Translations under genes and position numbers: made by a program
Assembly (NCBI GenBank): GCA_963725315.1
Contig: CAVRYA010000010.1
Location: forward strand, 62,001 to 126,000
Direction of reading: 5' to 3'
From: JBBRHQ01 sp963725315
GTDB lineage: Bacteria; Actinomycetota; Thermoleophilia; Solirubrobacterales; 70-9
DNA length: 64,000 nt
The notes under the pieces: model-generated
Seen by the model: the letters and a program-made list of their open reading frames with translations, nothing else
The model's database searches: none
Told to the model about the DNA's origin: nothing
In this document: piece after piece, positions 58,820-64,000 of the stretch
Numbering within the stretch: position 1 is the stretch's first letter
How the letters are laid out: the number at the start of each line of letters is the position of its first letter

Positions 58820-59020
58820 CTATGTGCGGAATTCGAAGCCGCAATGCGGGCAGTCGAGCAGCTTTCGCTCGACCCTCTCGCCACAGTCGGGGCAGGTCAT
58901 CTCGGTGCCCCGCCTGACGATCACGACGGCGACAAAGATCACGACGCCGATGCAGGCGAGGCTGAGGAGGATTTCCACCGCCACCGGCGAGAATTGAAGG
59001 TCGCTAACGGCAGGGAACAT
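58820..59020 (-). CDS. single-span membrane protein with zinc ribbon
   Basis: A 66-residue protein: a hydrophobic helix (EILLSLACIGVVIFVAVVIV, about 16-37) followed in the cytoplasm by a zinc ribbon TCPDCGERVERKLLDCPHCG with two CxxC pairs. Neither size nor neighbours reveal its partner. ATG at 59020. Confidence 0.7.
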   Translation of the reverse strand: MFPAVSDLQFSPVAVEILLSLACIGVVIFVAVVIVRRGTEMTCPDCGERVERKLLDCPHCGFEFRT

Positions 59021-59102
59021 CGGCGACGATCCTATTCATGCCGCATCCCTCTCGATCTCAGCGCGGCCTCGGCCCCGATTGCGACCTCACCGCGATCGGA
59101 GT

Positions 59103-59108
59103 GATACT
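59103..59108 (+). promoter_or_regulatory. conserved -10-like element of the SnoaL paralogues
   Basis: GATACT, then GCGCAGGCG, then ATG at 59118. The same GATACTGCGCAGGCGATG occurs at 61205-61220 (minus), and AGTACTGCGCAGGCGATG in the remnant at 60315-60332. The conservation of the non-coding spacer beside the start points to selection or recent duplication. Confidence 0.6.
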
Positions 59109-59117
59109 GCGCAGGCG

Positions 59118-59564
59118 ATGTCACAGGAGAACGTGGAGCTTGTCCGCCACCTCTACGAGGACGGGCTGATCGACCGAGATCCCGAGGAGCTCCTCGAGCT
59201 CGCGGCTCCAGACATCGAGTACGTCAATCCTCCCTATGCCGTCGAACCGGGCGTTCGCCGTGGTCTCCCCGCCGTAGCGCGAGCGATGCAAGCCTTCGCG
59301 GAGGTCTGGGAGGAATCCCGGCACGAGCTCCAAGAGCTGTTCGACTGCGGAGACATCGTGGTTGCCGCTGTCAATTGGCATACGCGGGGGCGGAGAAGCG
59401 AGAGAGAGATTGTCAACGAGGAGGCGCACAGCTGGACCCTGCGCGAGGGCAGGATCGTGCGCTTCGAGTGGGGTCAGGATCTCGTAAAGGCCCTCGAAGC
59501 CGCCGGGCTCGGAGATCGTGAGCCTTCTATTTTTTGCGGGCCGCTGCCGATCCGTCGCAGGTAG
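59118..59564 (+). CDS. SnoaL-like (NTF2-fold) protein 1
   Basis: A 148-residue protein of the SnoaL/NTF2-like superfamily: MSQENVELVRHLYEDGLIDR then LAAPDIEYVNPPYAVEPGV. Members bind small ligands in a cone-shaped barrel; the ligand here is unknown. The normal C-terminus of the local family is ALEAAGLSE; here ALEAAGLGD continues with REPSIFCGPLPIRRR, which is antisense to the CmcI-like remnant. So the 3' end looks like a rearrangement junction near 59518. Start ATG at 59118. Confidence 0.8.
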   Translation: MSQENVELVRHLYEDGLIDRDPEELLELAAPDIEYVNPPYAVEPGVRRGLPAVARAMQAFAEVWEESRHELQELFDCGDIVVAAVNWHTRGRRSEREIVNEEAHSWTLREGRIVRFEWGQDLVKALEAAGLGDREPSIFCGPLPIRRR

Positions 59565-59698
59565 CCGCCCGGGTGCCAGGTCATCAGGAACTTCTCGCAG
59601 TCTCCGTCGGCGGCGAACGCGGGGTTCTCGGCGAGAAACTCATGCACCGCCCCGAGAGGATCGGCGCCTGGCACCGGGGCCGCCACGACCTGCGACAG
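59561..59698 (-). pseudogene. C-terminal remnant of a CmcI-like (cephalosporin hydroxylase family) gene
   Basis: On the minus strand the translation GADPLGAVHEFLAENPAFAA then DCEKFLMTWHPGGYLRRIG resembles the extreme C-terminus of the cephalosporin-hydroxylase/rhamnosyl O-methyltransferase-like family as I remember it (hEFLAENPxFxxD...KFLlT..P.GYLrRv). The reading frame then runs on without a normal stop into the SnoaL gene and upstream into unrelated sequence. Only about 45 residues are family-like, so it is a fragment. Identity is by eye only. Confidence 0.4.
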
Positions 59699-59920
59699 CG
59701 GCGGCAATACCGCGACCATTTCGCCTAGCAGCAAACTTTCGATCAAGGCAGCCATCACTGCTGGCACCATCAACAACAGTGCCGACGCCCTAATCAACTG
59801 GCGGGCTACCGCGCCGTGATTCCCTAGCTATCGGAGTCCGATCACATCCGGGCCCTCGCCGCAGGGCCTTAGGCCCCCTCTTCGGGCATCGCCCCGGAGA
59901 TCAAGAGTGCGGCTGGAGCG
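59699..59920. other. 222-base gap without a gene
   Basis: No frame has conserved-looking coding content and I see no hairpin with a T-run. It follows the CmcI-like remnant and may be decayed sequence from the same rearrangement. Confidence 0.4.
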
Positions 59921-60208
59921 TCAGCTCGACCTCAGGTCGGCCGCGATCTCGCAGCGGTCGACCGAGGCCCGCGTCCCCGGCGTGTCCCCAGGGTCCATCG
60001 CCTCGAGGGCCGCCTCCGCCGCGGCCATGTCGCCGGCTGTCTCGAAAAGCTGGATCACGACTGCGGTCCGCTGGTCCGGGTCATGGCAGATTTGGACCGA
60101 CTTGGCGGGAATGTCCACAGGCGGTCCCTCGCGGGCCTCGGCCTCGGCCGTGCGCTTGGCCAGGTGATCGGGATCGACGTCCGTGAACCTGACGATGCGT
60201 GCGTACAT
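59921..60208 (-). CDS. small protein, MYARIV type
   Basis: A 95-residue protein that begins MYARIVRFTDVDPDHLAKR and includes VQICHDPDQRTAVVIQLFET and DTPGTRASVDRCEI. The alternating strand-helix pattern looks like a dimeric alpha-beta barrel (ABM-like monooxygenase or stress-response fold), but I cannot name the family. ATG at 60208 has GGAGG five bases upstream. A decayed second copy lies at 57948-58090. Confidence 0.65.
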   Translation of the reverse strand: MYARIVRFTDVDPDHLAKRTAEAEAREGPPVDIPAKSVQICHDPDQRTAVVIQLFETAGDMAAAEAALEAMDPGDTPGTRASVDRCEIAADLRSS

Positions 60209-60329
60209 GACGCCTCCTGTTCGATTTGCCGAGTCGAGGGCGAACATACCACCGGGCAGACCGCGGCCGAGCCCGACTCAAAATCCGGGGCCAGCGTCGT
60301 CTTGGGCTGGGGCGAGTACTGCGCAGGCG

Positions 60330-60380
60330 ATGTCGCAGGAGGATGCCTGGTTGGCGCTCGGTCGAGGCGCCGAGCCGTGA
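60330..60380 (+). pseudogene. 5' remnant of a SnoaL-like gene
   Basis: The conserved start element ACTGCGCAGGCGATGTCGCA is present (ATG at 60330) and the translation opens MSQEDAW, but after five residues it stops resembling the family (LALGRGAEP, then TGA). The 3' side is close to the end of the minus-strand SnoaL gene at 60402. A truncated family member, possibly lost by recombination between the repeated starts. Confidence 0.6.
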
Positions 60381-60401
60381 CTGGCTGCGGTCCGACATCG
60401 C

Positions 60402-60800
60402 CTACTCCGACAGCCCGGCGGCTTCGAGGGCCTGCTCGCGGGACTCGAACAGACGGAATCGGACCACCTTCGAGTCCTCCAGGTCCCATACACCAAAGAA
60501 GTCGCGCTCGATTCTGACCCCGCTGCCCCGGCCTGTTCCAGCTTGCCGGAAGACAAGTACGACCGCATCGCCCGCGTCGATGCAGTCGCTGGTCTCGATC
60601 TCGTAGTCGCTCCAGGGGGCGAGCCAGTCACGGAAGAACCGCTCCACTCCCTGATGACCGTGATAGACGCCCGCCGAGGGCATCCCGCTCGCCGATGTAT
60701 CCCAGACAATTTCTGGATCGAAGTAATCGCGCGACACGGGGTCTCCTGCCGCGAAGCGCTGGGTGAACTCCTTGACGATCTCCACGTTCTCCTGCGACAA
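60402..60800 (-). CDS. SnoaL-like (NTF2-fold) protein 2
   Basis: A 132-residue protein: MSQENVEIVKEFTQRFAAGD, DPEIVWDTSASGMPSAGVYH, HQGVERFFRDWLAPWSDYEI and the terminal ALEAAGLSE. These are typical of SnoaL-like/nuclear transport factor 2 proteins, which include ketosteroid-isomerase-like binders. Start is TTG at 60800, only 3 bases after the TAG of the next gene (60804-61205), so the two are translated in tandem. Confidence 0.82.
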   Translation of the reverse strand: MSQENVEIVKEFTQRFAAGDPVSRDYFDPEIVWDTSASGMPSAGVYHGHQGVERFFRDWLAPWSDYEIETSDCIDAGDAVVLVFRQAGTGRGSGVRIERDFFGVWDLEDSKVVRFRLFESREQALEAAGLSE

Positions 60801-60803
60801 CGC

Positions 60804-61205
60804 CTACTCCGACAGCCCGGCGGCTTCGAGGGCTTCTTGATACTGGTCATCCTGGTAGAGGCACACGCGCACGGCAACGCCGTCGCGAATCGTCCACACC
60901 CACGAGCCACGGGCCGTTATCTCGATTCCATCTCGTCCCTTGAGGCTGAACACGAAGGGCGCAAGGACGTGTTCACCCGCATCGAGGAAGTCCATCTCGA
61001 CACCGATCGATTCGAAGGTCGCGGTGAACTCGTCGACCAAGCGCAGTCGTATCTGAGCCGGTTCGTATACGCCGCGGTAGGGGCCAAGCGAACGGGACCA
61101 GTCGAACTCGGCGTCTGGAGCCACGTCCCGGAAAACCGCATCCCAGTCTCCCCGGTTGATGGCGTCGCCAACGGCCTTGACAATTTCCACGTTCTCCTGC
61201 GACAT
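60804..61205 (-). CDS. SnoaL-like (NTF2-fold) protein 3
   Basis: A 133-residue paralogue: MSQENVEIVKAVGDAINRGD, DAVFRDVAPDAEFDWSRSLG, and ALEAAGLSE at the end. The start ATG at 61205 has the same upstream element (GATACTGCGCAGGCG) as the gene at 59118. No catalytic residues can be assigned, and the substrate is unknown. First gene of a two-gene tandem. Confidence 0.84.
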   Translation of the reverse strand: MSQENVEIVKAVGDAINRGDWDAVFRDVAPDAEFDWSRSLGPYRGVYEPAQIRLRLVDEFTATFESIGVEMDFLDAGEHVLAPFVFSLKGRDGIEITARGSWVWTIRDGVAVRVCLYQDDQYQEALEAAGLSE

Positions 61206-61214
61206 CGCCTGCGC

Positions 61215-61220
61215 AGTATC
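61215..61220 (-). promoter_or_regulatory. conserved -10-like element of SnoaL protein 3
   Basis: Minus-strand GATACT nine bases before ATG at 61205, matching 59103-59108 including the spacer GCGCAGGCG. No Shine-Dalgarno in the spacer, so a leaderless message is likely. Confidence 0.6.
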
Positions 61221-61315
61221 GCGCGGGCGGGGCTCAGGACACGCGTTTCTGCCTCGGCCCCCGGACCCGGCTCCGGCTGTCTCCGGCATGCAGCATCCCT
61301 ATGTCCCTATATGTG

Positions 61316-61402
61316 GAAGCCGAGGAGTTTCTTCTGCTGCTCACCGGCCCGCCCGGCGCGGGCAAGGCCGAGACGCGGATCGACACGACGGCCGCAACGA
61401 TG
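61316..61402 (+). pseudogene. possible P-loop ATPase fragment
   Basis: A plus-strand frame contains EEFLLLLTGPPGAGKAETRI, which looks like strand 1 and Walker A of a small P-loop kinase or AAA-type ATPase. Nothing else of such a domain follows in this frame, and the GTP/ATP-binding Thr/Ser after GAGK is Ala. Probably a decayed fragment; could be chance. Confidence 0.3.
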
Positions 61403-61482
61403 TCGGAATGTCGCGAAGTCAAGAGGCCAGGTGGCGGAGGTTTGCGAGAGGATGGGCGACCGCATCCAACCAAGGAGGACAA

Positions 61483-61821
61483 ATGGCCGCCGTAGCTTTC
61501 GCACTTCCGGTCCTTTCCGGCAAGGAGGAGATGGATCGGGACGCATTCGAGGAGATGAGGGGCTCACGTCGCGAGGAGTTCGAGAATGCTCGCCGGGCCG
61601 CGGGGGTCAAGCGGGAAGCGGTTTGGCACCAGGAAACGCCGCAGGGAACGCTCGCGGTCGTCTACTTGGAGGCTGAGGACGTTGGAGCGGCGATGCAGGC
61701 GATCGGCACCTCCGAAGCGCCATTCGATCGCTGGTTTCGCGACACGATGGAGCAGGTGCACGGCATCGATCTCGCTGAGTCCGCCCCTCCGCCCCAGCTG
61801 ATCATGGACGCCACCTTCTAG
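61483..61821 (+). CDS. small conserved-type protein of unknown function
   Basis: A 112-residue protein beginning MAAVAFALPVLSGKEEMDRD, with VWHQETPQGTLAVVYLEAED and APFDRWFRDTMEQVHGIDL. AAGGAGG at 61472-61478 sets the ATG at 61483. The alternating strand/helix pattern resembles small alpha-beta barrel proteins. The family name is not certain. Confidence 0.75.
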   Translation: MAAVAFALPVLSGKEEMDRDAFEEMRGSRREEFENARRAAGVKREAVWHQETPQGTLAVVYLEAEDVGAAMQAIGTSEAPFDRWFRDTMEQVHGIDLAESAPPPQLIMDATF

Positions 61822-61873
61822 CCGCGATGACCGCCGATTGCGGTACCGAGCCCCTGCGCCTGGAGCGCAAACG

Positions 61874-61893
61874 AAAACCCCGCATTAGCGGGG
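61874..61893 (-). terminator. Rho-independent terminator after tRNA-Cys
   Basis: On the minus strand CCCCGC, loop TAAT, GCGGGG and TTTT: perfect six-pair stem directly downstream of tRNA-Cys. Confidence 0.85.
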
Positions 61894-61902
61894 CATTCGT
61901 CA

Positions 61903-61973
61903 AGGCGCCTACCGGAGTCGAACCGGTGTAAACGGCTTTGCAGGCCGCTGCGTAGCCACTCCGCCAAGGCGCC
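61903..61973 (-). tRNA. tRNA-Cys(GCA)
   Basis: A 71-base cloverleaf with acceptor GGCGCCT/AGGCGCC, anticodon stem GCGGC/GCCGT, loop CTGCAAA (anticodon GCA), T-arm ACCGG/CCGGT with TTCGACT loop, and T at position 73, the usual Cys discriminator. CCA is not encoded. A perfect terminator follows. Confidence 0.95.
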
Positions 61974-62012
61974 GAGCCGCCACAGCGTAGCGGCGCGAAG
62001 GGGCGCTCAGAG

Positions 62013-62255
62013 CTACTGCTGGTAGTGCTCGACCGTGTCCGGGGCGCGGCGGCTTGCCTCTTCGGGGTCGAAGCCGTACTGGCGCAGGGAGCGGCGCTGG
62101 CGGAGGAAGTCCCAGGCCTGGTCGAGCTGGACCTTGACCGCCTCGAGGCGGGCGTGCTCCTCCTTGGTGAGGCCCTCGCCCTCGTGGGCGTTGAGGAGGT
62201 GCTCCTCCTCCTTGACGAGCTCATCGATGCGGTTCAGCACCCGCTGGTCATCCAT
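62013..62255 (-). CDS. DUF2630-family protein
   Basis: An 80-residue helical protein: QRVLNRIDELVKEEEHLLNA, LTKEEHARLEAVKVQLDQAW, DFLRQRRSLRQYGFDP. The last part, DPEEASRRAPDTVEHYQQ, is typical of DUF2630, found in actinobacteria. Function unknown. Its ATG at 62255 overlaps the end of the K+ channel gene by 8 bases, so the two are probably translated together. Confidence 0.82.
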   Translation of the reverse strand: MDDQRVLNRIDELVKEEEHLLNAHEGEGLTKEEHARLEAVKVQLDQAWDFLRQRRSLRQYGFDPEEASRRAPDTVEHYQQ

Positions 62256-63159
62256 CGCCGCCTACTCTACTTCCCCCGGGCCGGTTGCGGCTGTGGTGGT
62301 GGTAGTGCTCGAGCGTGTCCTGGGTCGTCTCCCCCGGGACCTCGAGGCGGTCGCGCAGGGTCGCGGCGAAGTCGTCGATCGCCATCCCCAGCGTCGTCGC
62401 CCGCACCTGGAGCGCCAGGGGGCGGCCGTCGGCGCCGGCTTCCTGGACCACCCGGCGCAGGAAGGGGAGCATGTTCGAGAGGGCGTGCTCATCGTCCTCG
62501 GCGCGGAACCAGTAGGTGATCGGGAAGTGGATCAGGTCGCGTCGGGCGACGATCAGCTGCTCGGTGTAGGAGGCCAGCATGCGCTCGAGCAGCTCGGGAT
62601 CGGATTCGGCGAGCTTCCCGAGCCGATCCTCGGCGATGATCGCGAGGCGCACCTCGTGGGCGAAGGAGTCGCGGCGCGAGATCGCGGCCTGGATCGAGAT
62701 CAGCCAGGAGACGCTCGCCGTCAGCAGCCCGAGACCGAACAGCGCCTCCACCGGCGAGAGGATCCGCAGCAGCGAGGCCTGGGGAGAGATGTCGCCGTAG
62801 CCGAGGCTGGTGAGGTTGGTCATCGAGATGTAGACGGCGTCGGCGAAGCCCGTGTGGTCAGCCGGGTCGAGTCCGGGGTCGAAGCGGAAGCCGTCGGGCA
62901 GATGCGGAAGGAAGATGAACGCCCACCCGAGGATCAGCAGCGCCGCCCAGACGGCGATCACGGCGATGAAGCTGAGCGGCCCGGCGATCGCGTTCGCTGC
63001 CTCCCTGCGATTGGCGATCCGCGCGCACAGGGAGGAGACACCCCTGATGACCAGGCGGCCGACCCGCCCGCGACCGAGCGGATGGAAGAGCATCTCGAAG
63101 ATGTCGCGCAGGGTGATCGCGATCAGGGCCACCCCCAGCGCTGTCCAGATCACCCCCAT
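62248..63159 (-). CDS. two-helix potassium channel with cytoplasmic tail
   Basis: A 303-residue Kir/KcsA-like Ion_trans_2 protein. After an N-terminal helix (VIWTALGVALIAITLRDIF), helix 1 is SFIAVIAVWAALLILGWAFI, the pore has DAVYISMTNLTSLGYGD with the K+ selectivity filter TSLGYGD, and helix 2 is PVEALFGLGLLTASVSWLIS. The remaining 150 residues are cytoplasmic and helical with no RCK/TrkA fold evident. A His-rich end HYHHHSRNRPGG stands before the stop. ATG at 63159 is the natural start; a longer in-frame reading passes into the penicillin acylase promoter. Confidence 0.9.
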   Translation of the reverse strand: MGVIWTALGVALIAITLRDIFEMLFHPLGRGRVGRLVIRGVSSLCARIANRREAANAIAGPLSFIAVIAVWAALLILGWAFIFLPHLPDGFRFDPGLDPADHTGFADAVYISMTNLTSLGYGDISPQASLLRILSPVEALFGLGLLTASVSWLISIQAAISRRDSFAHEVRLAIIAEDRLGKLAESDPELLERMLASYTEQLIVARRDLIHFPITYWFRAEDDEHALSNMLPFLRRVVQEAGADGRPLALQVRATTLGMAIDDFAATLRDRLEVPGETTQDTLEHYHHHSRNRPGGSRVGGDG

Positions 63160-63228
63160 GGTGACGCGACGATATCCATGTGAAAGACTGTGCGGCGGCG
63201 TTCTTGGCAGCAAGGGAAAGGGAGAACT

Positions 63229-64000
63229 GTGAAGCGCTGGCTTTCGTCGTTCATCGCCTCGGCCATCGTCCTCGTCGCAATGCCCGCGGCCGCCGCGGCC
63301 CACTGGGGTGGGGACCATGGCAACGACAAGCAGGACATCGCCCGCTACATCCTGCCGCCGGGCAACTACGGCGGCCTCCCGTTCACGACGAACTCGACCG
63401 ACCAGCTGCCGCTCTACTCGGGCCTGACGCCGCTGCGCGACAACGTCAGCCGCGACGACATCAACAGGCTCTTCCTGCCCGAGGACTTCCAGCCGATCGG
63501 GCCGACGCACGAGGAGGCGACCGGGCGTCCCGGCCTTCGCGCTGATCTACGACTCCTACGGGATCCCCCACATCTACGGTCAGACCCGCGCCGACGTCGC
63601 CTTCGGCGCCGGCTGGGCGACCGCGCGCGACCGCAGCCTGCTGCTGCAGCTCGGCCGCGGGCCCGGCCCGCGTCGCGGTGGCCGACGTCCCCAACATCGA
63701 CGCCTTCCGCCTGGTCACCAGCGGGCAGATCGTTCGTGCCCAGCGCCGACACCGAGGCGCCTGGTCACCGCGCAGCAGAAGCTGCTCGTCCAGACCTACG
63801 GCGCCAAGGGTCAGCAGATCCTCGACGACGCCCAGGCCTACGCCGACGGCATCAACGCCTACTGGAACGCCGCCAACAACATCAACCAGCCCCCGGCGAC
63901 CGTCAACGACGTGCATCGCGGTCACCGCCTTCATCGGCTCGATCTTCGGCGCCGGCGGCGGCGGCGAGGCCGCCAACGCCGACCTGCTCGCGAAGCTGCA
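63229..64000 (+). CDS. penicillin acylase family protein, 5' part, with several frameshifts
   Basis: Start GTG at 63229, signal peptide (SSFIASAIVLVAMPAAAAA) and the alpha-chain of an Ntn-hydrolase (penicillin amidase superfamily): IYDSYGIPHIYGQTRADVAF and GAGWATARDRSLLLQLGRG. Reading continues only by changing frame near 63530, 63660, 63730, 63752 and 63910; pieces include VADVPNIDAFRLVTSG, FVPSADTE, LVTAQQKLLVQTYGAKG and TAFIGSIFGAGGGGEA. The beta chain with the catalytic Ser is beyond the window. Five frame breaks in 0.4 kb look like poor sequence rather than decay. Substrate unknown (amides or acyl-homoserine lactones are typical). Confidence 0.75.
   Translation, partial: MKRWLSSFIASAIVLVAMPAAAAAHWGGDHGNDKQDIARYILPPGNYGGLPFTTNSTDQLPLYSGLTPLRDNVSRDDINRLFLPEDFQPIGPTHEEATGRPGLRADLRLLRDPPHLRSDPRRRRLRRRLGDRARPQPAAAARPRARPASRWPTSPTSTPSAWSPAGRSFVPSADTEAPGHRAAEAARPDLRRQGSADPRRRPGLRRRHQRLLERRQQHQPAPGDRQRRASRSPPSSARSSAPAAAARPPTPTCSRSC

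Noticed and set aside
61802..62224. A protein frame across tRNA-Cys
   Set aside because: Translation of tRNA and DUF2630 antisense sequence; no coding character.
59561..64000. A beta-lactam biosynthesis or resistance cluster from CmcI-like and penicillin-acylase genes
   Set aside because: The CmcI-like part is a 45-residue remnant, the acylase family is functionally broad, and no NRPS, IPNS or transporter genes are present.
1..64000. Insertion sequences, integrase or prophage
   Set aside because: No transposase, integrase or phage structural gene was found, and no duplicated attachment core was seen at the two tRNA genes.

Overview
The window is a single stretch of very GC-rich chromosome with densely packed genes, many GTG and TTG starts, frequent ATGA/GTGA stop-start overlaps, and -10-like hexamers placed 6-9 bases before start codons. 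Together with a class E-type sortase, a c-di-AMP riboswitch upstream of an Rpf-like cell-wall hydrolase, and several SnoaL-like paralogues beginning MSQENVE, this points to an actinobacterium, most likely of the class Thermoleophilia (Solirubrobacterales or a relative). The taxonomic call is inference; no rRNA gene is present.

Layout. 0-13 kb holds housekeeping genes: an HDOD-LuxR fusion regulator, gltX, nfo, an acyl-CoA dehydrogenase, dnaE, a broken SixA-like phosphatase, the riboswitch-controlled Rpf-like protein and argG with a tiny coupled membrane gene. 13.2-16 kb is a cell-surface cluster: a sortase facing four minus-strand genes (an LPFTG sortase substrate, two paralogous coiled-coil proteins sharing an unfamiliar C-terminal motif, and a membrane-anchored Thr/Pro stalk). 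16-35 kb is a large extracellular polysaccharide locus: two Wzy/O-antigen-ligase-type proteins, a Wzz-tyrosine kinase fusion, a Wzx-type flippase, five glycosyltransferases, a methyltransferase, and a deacetylase/nucleotidyltransferase/epimerase cassette flanked by two paralogous beta-helix proteins. 35-43.7 kb is one minus-strand operon, trmH-like - pheS - pheT - argC - argJ - argB - argD. 43.8-50.1 kb contains rpmI-rplT and infC, normally adjacent, separated here by five genes mostly for sugar-nucleotide and glycan modification (FkbM methyltransferase, two DegT aminotransferases, wecB, a membrane protein). thrS follows.

52-64 kb is more accessory: a large membrane protein, secreted 3D-domain and RTX-like proteins, many small conserved or orphan proteins, tRNA-Val and tRNA-Cys genes, SnoaL-like paralogues with gene remnants between them, a K+ channel, and the start of a penicillin-acylase-family gene running off the end.

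Two themes cut across the window. (1) Single-base frameshifts break several conserved genes, including pheS and pheT, which cells cannot normally lose; they cluster in the last 0.8 kb and are best explained by residual sequence errors. (2) The cell envelope dominates: sortase, Rpf, 3D and RTX proteins, two glycan loci and c-di-AMP control. The least familiar system is the sortase/LPFTG/coiled-coil cluster at 13.2-16 kb. A dispersed ~65 bp repeat, two T-less intergenic palindromes and the conserved SnoaL start element are non-coding signals worth following.
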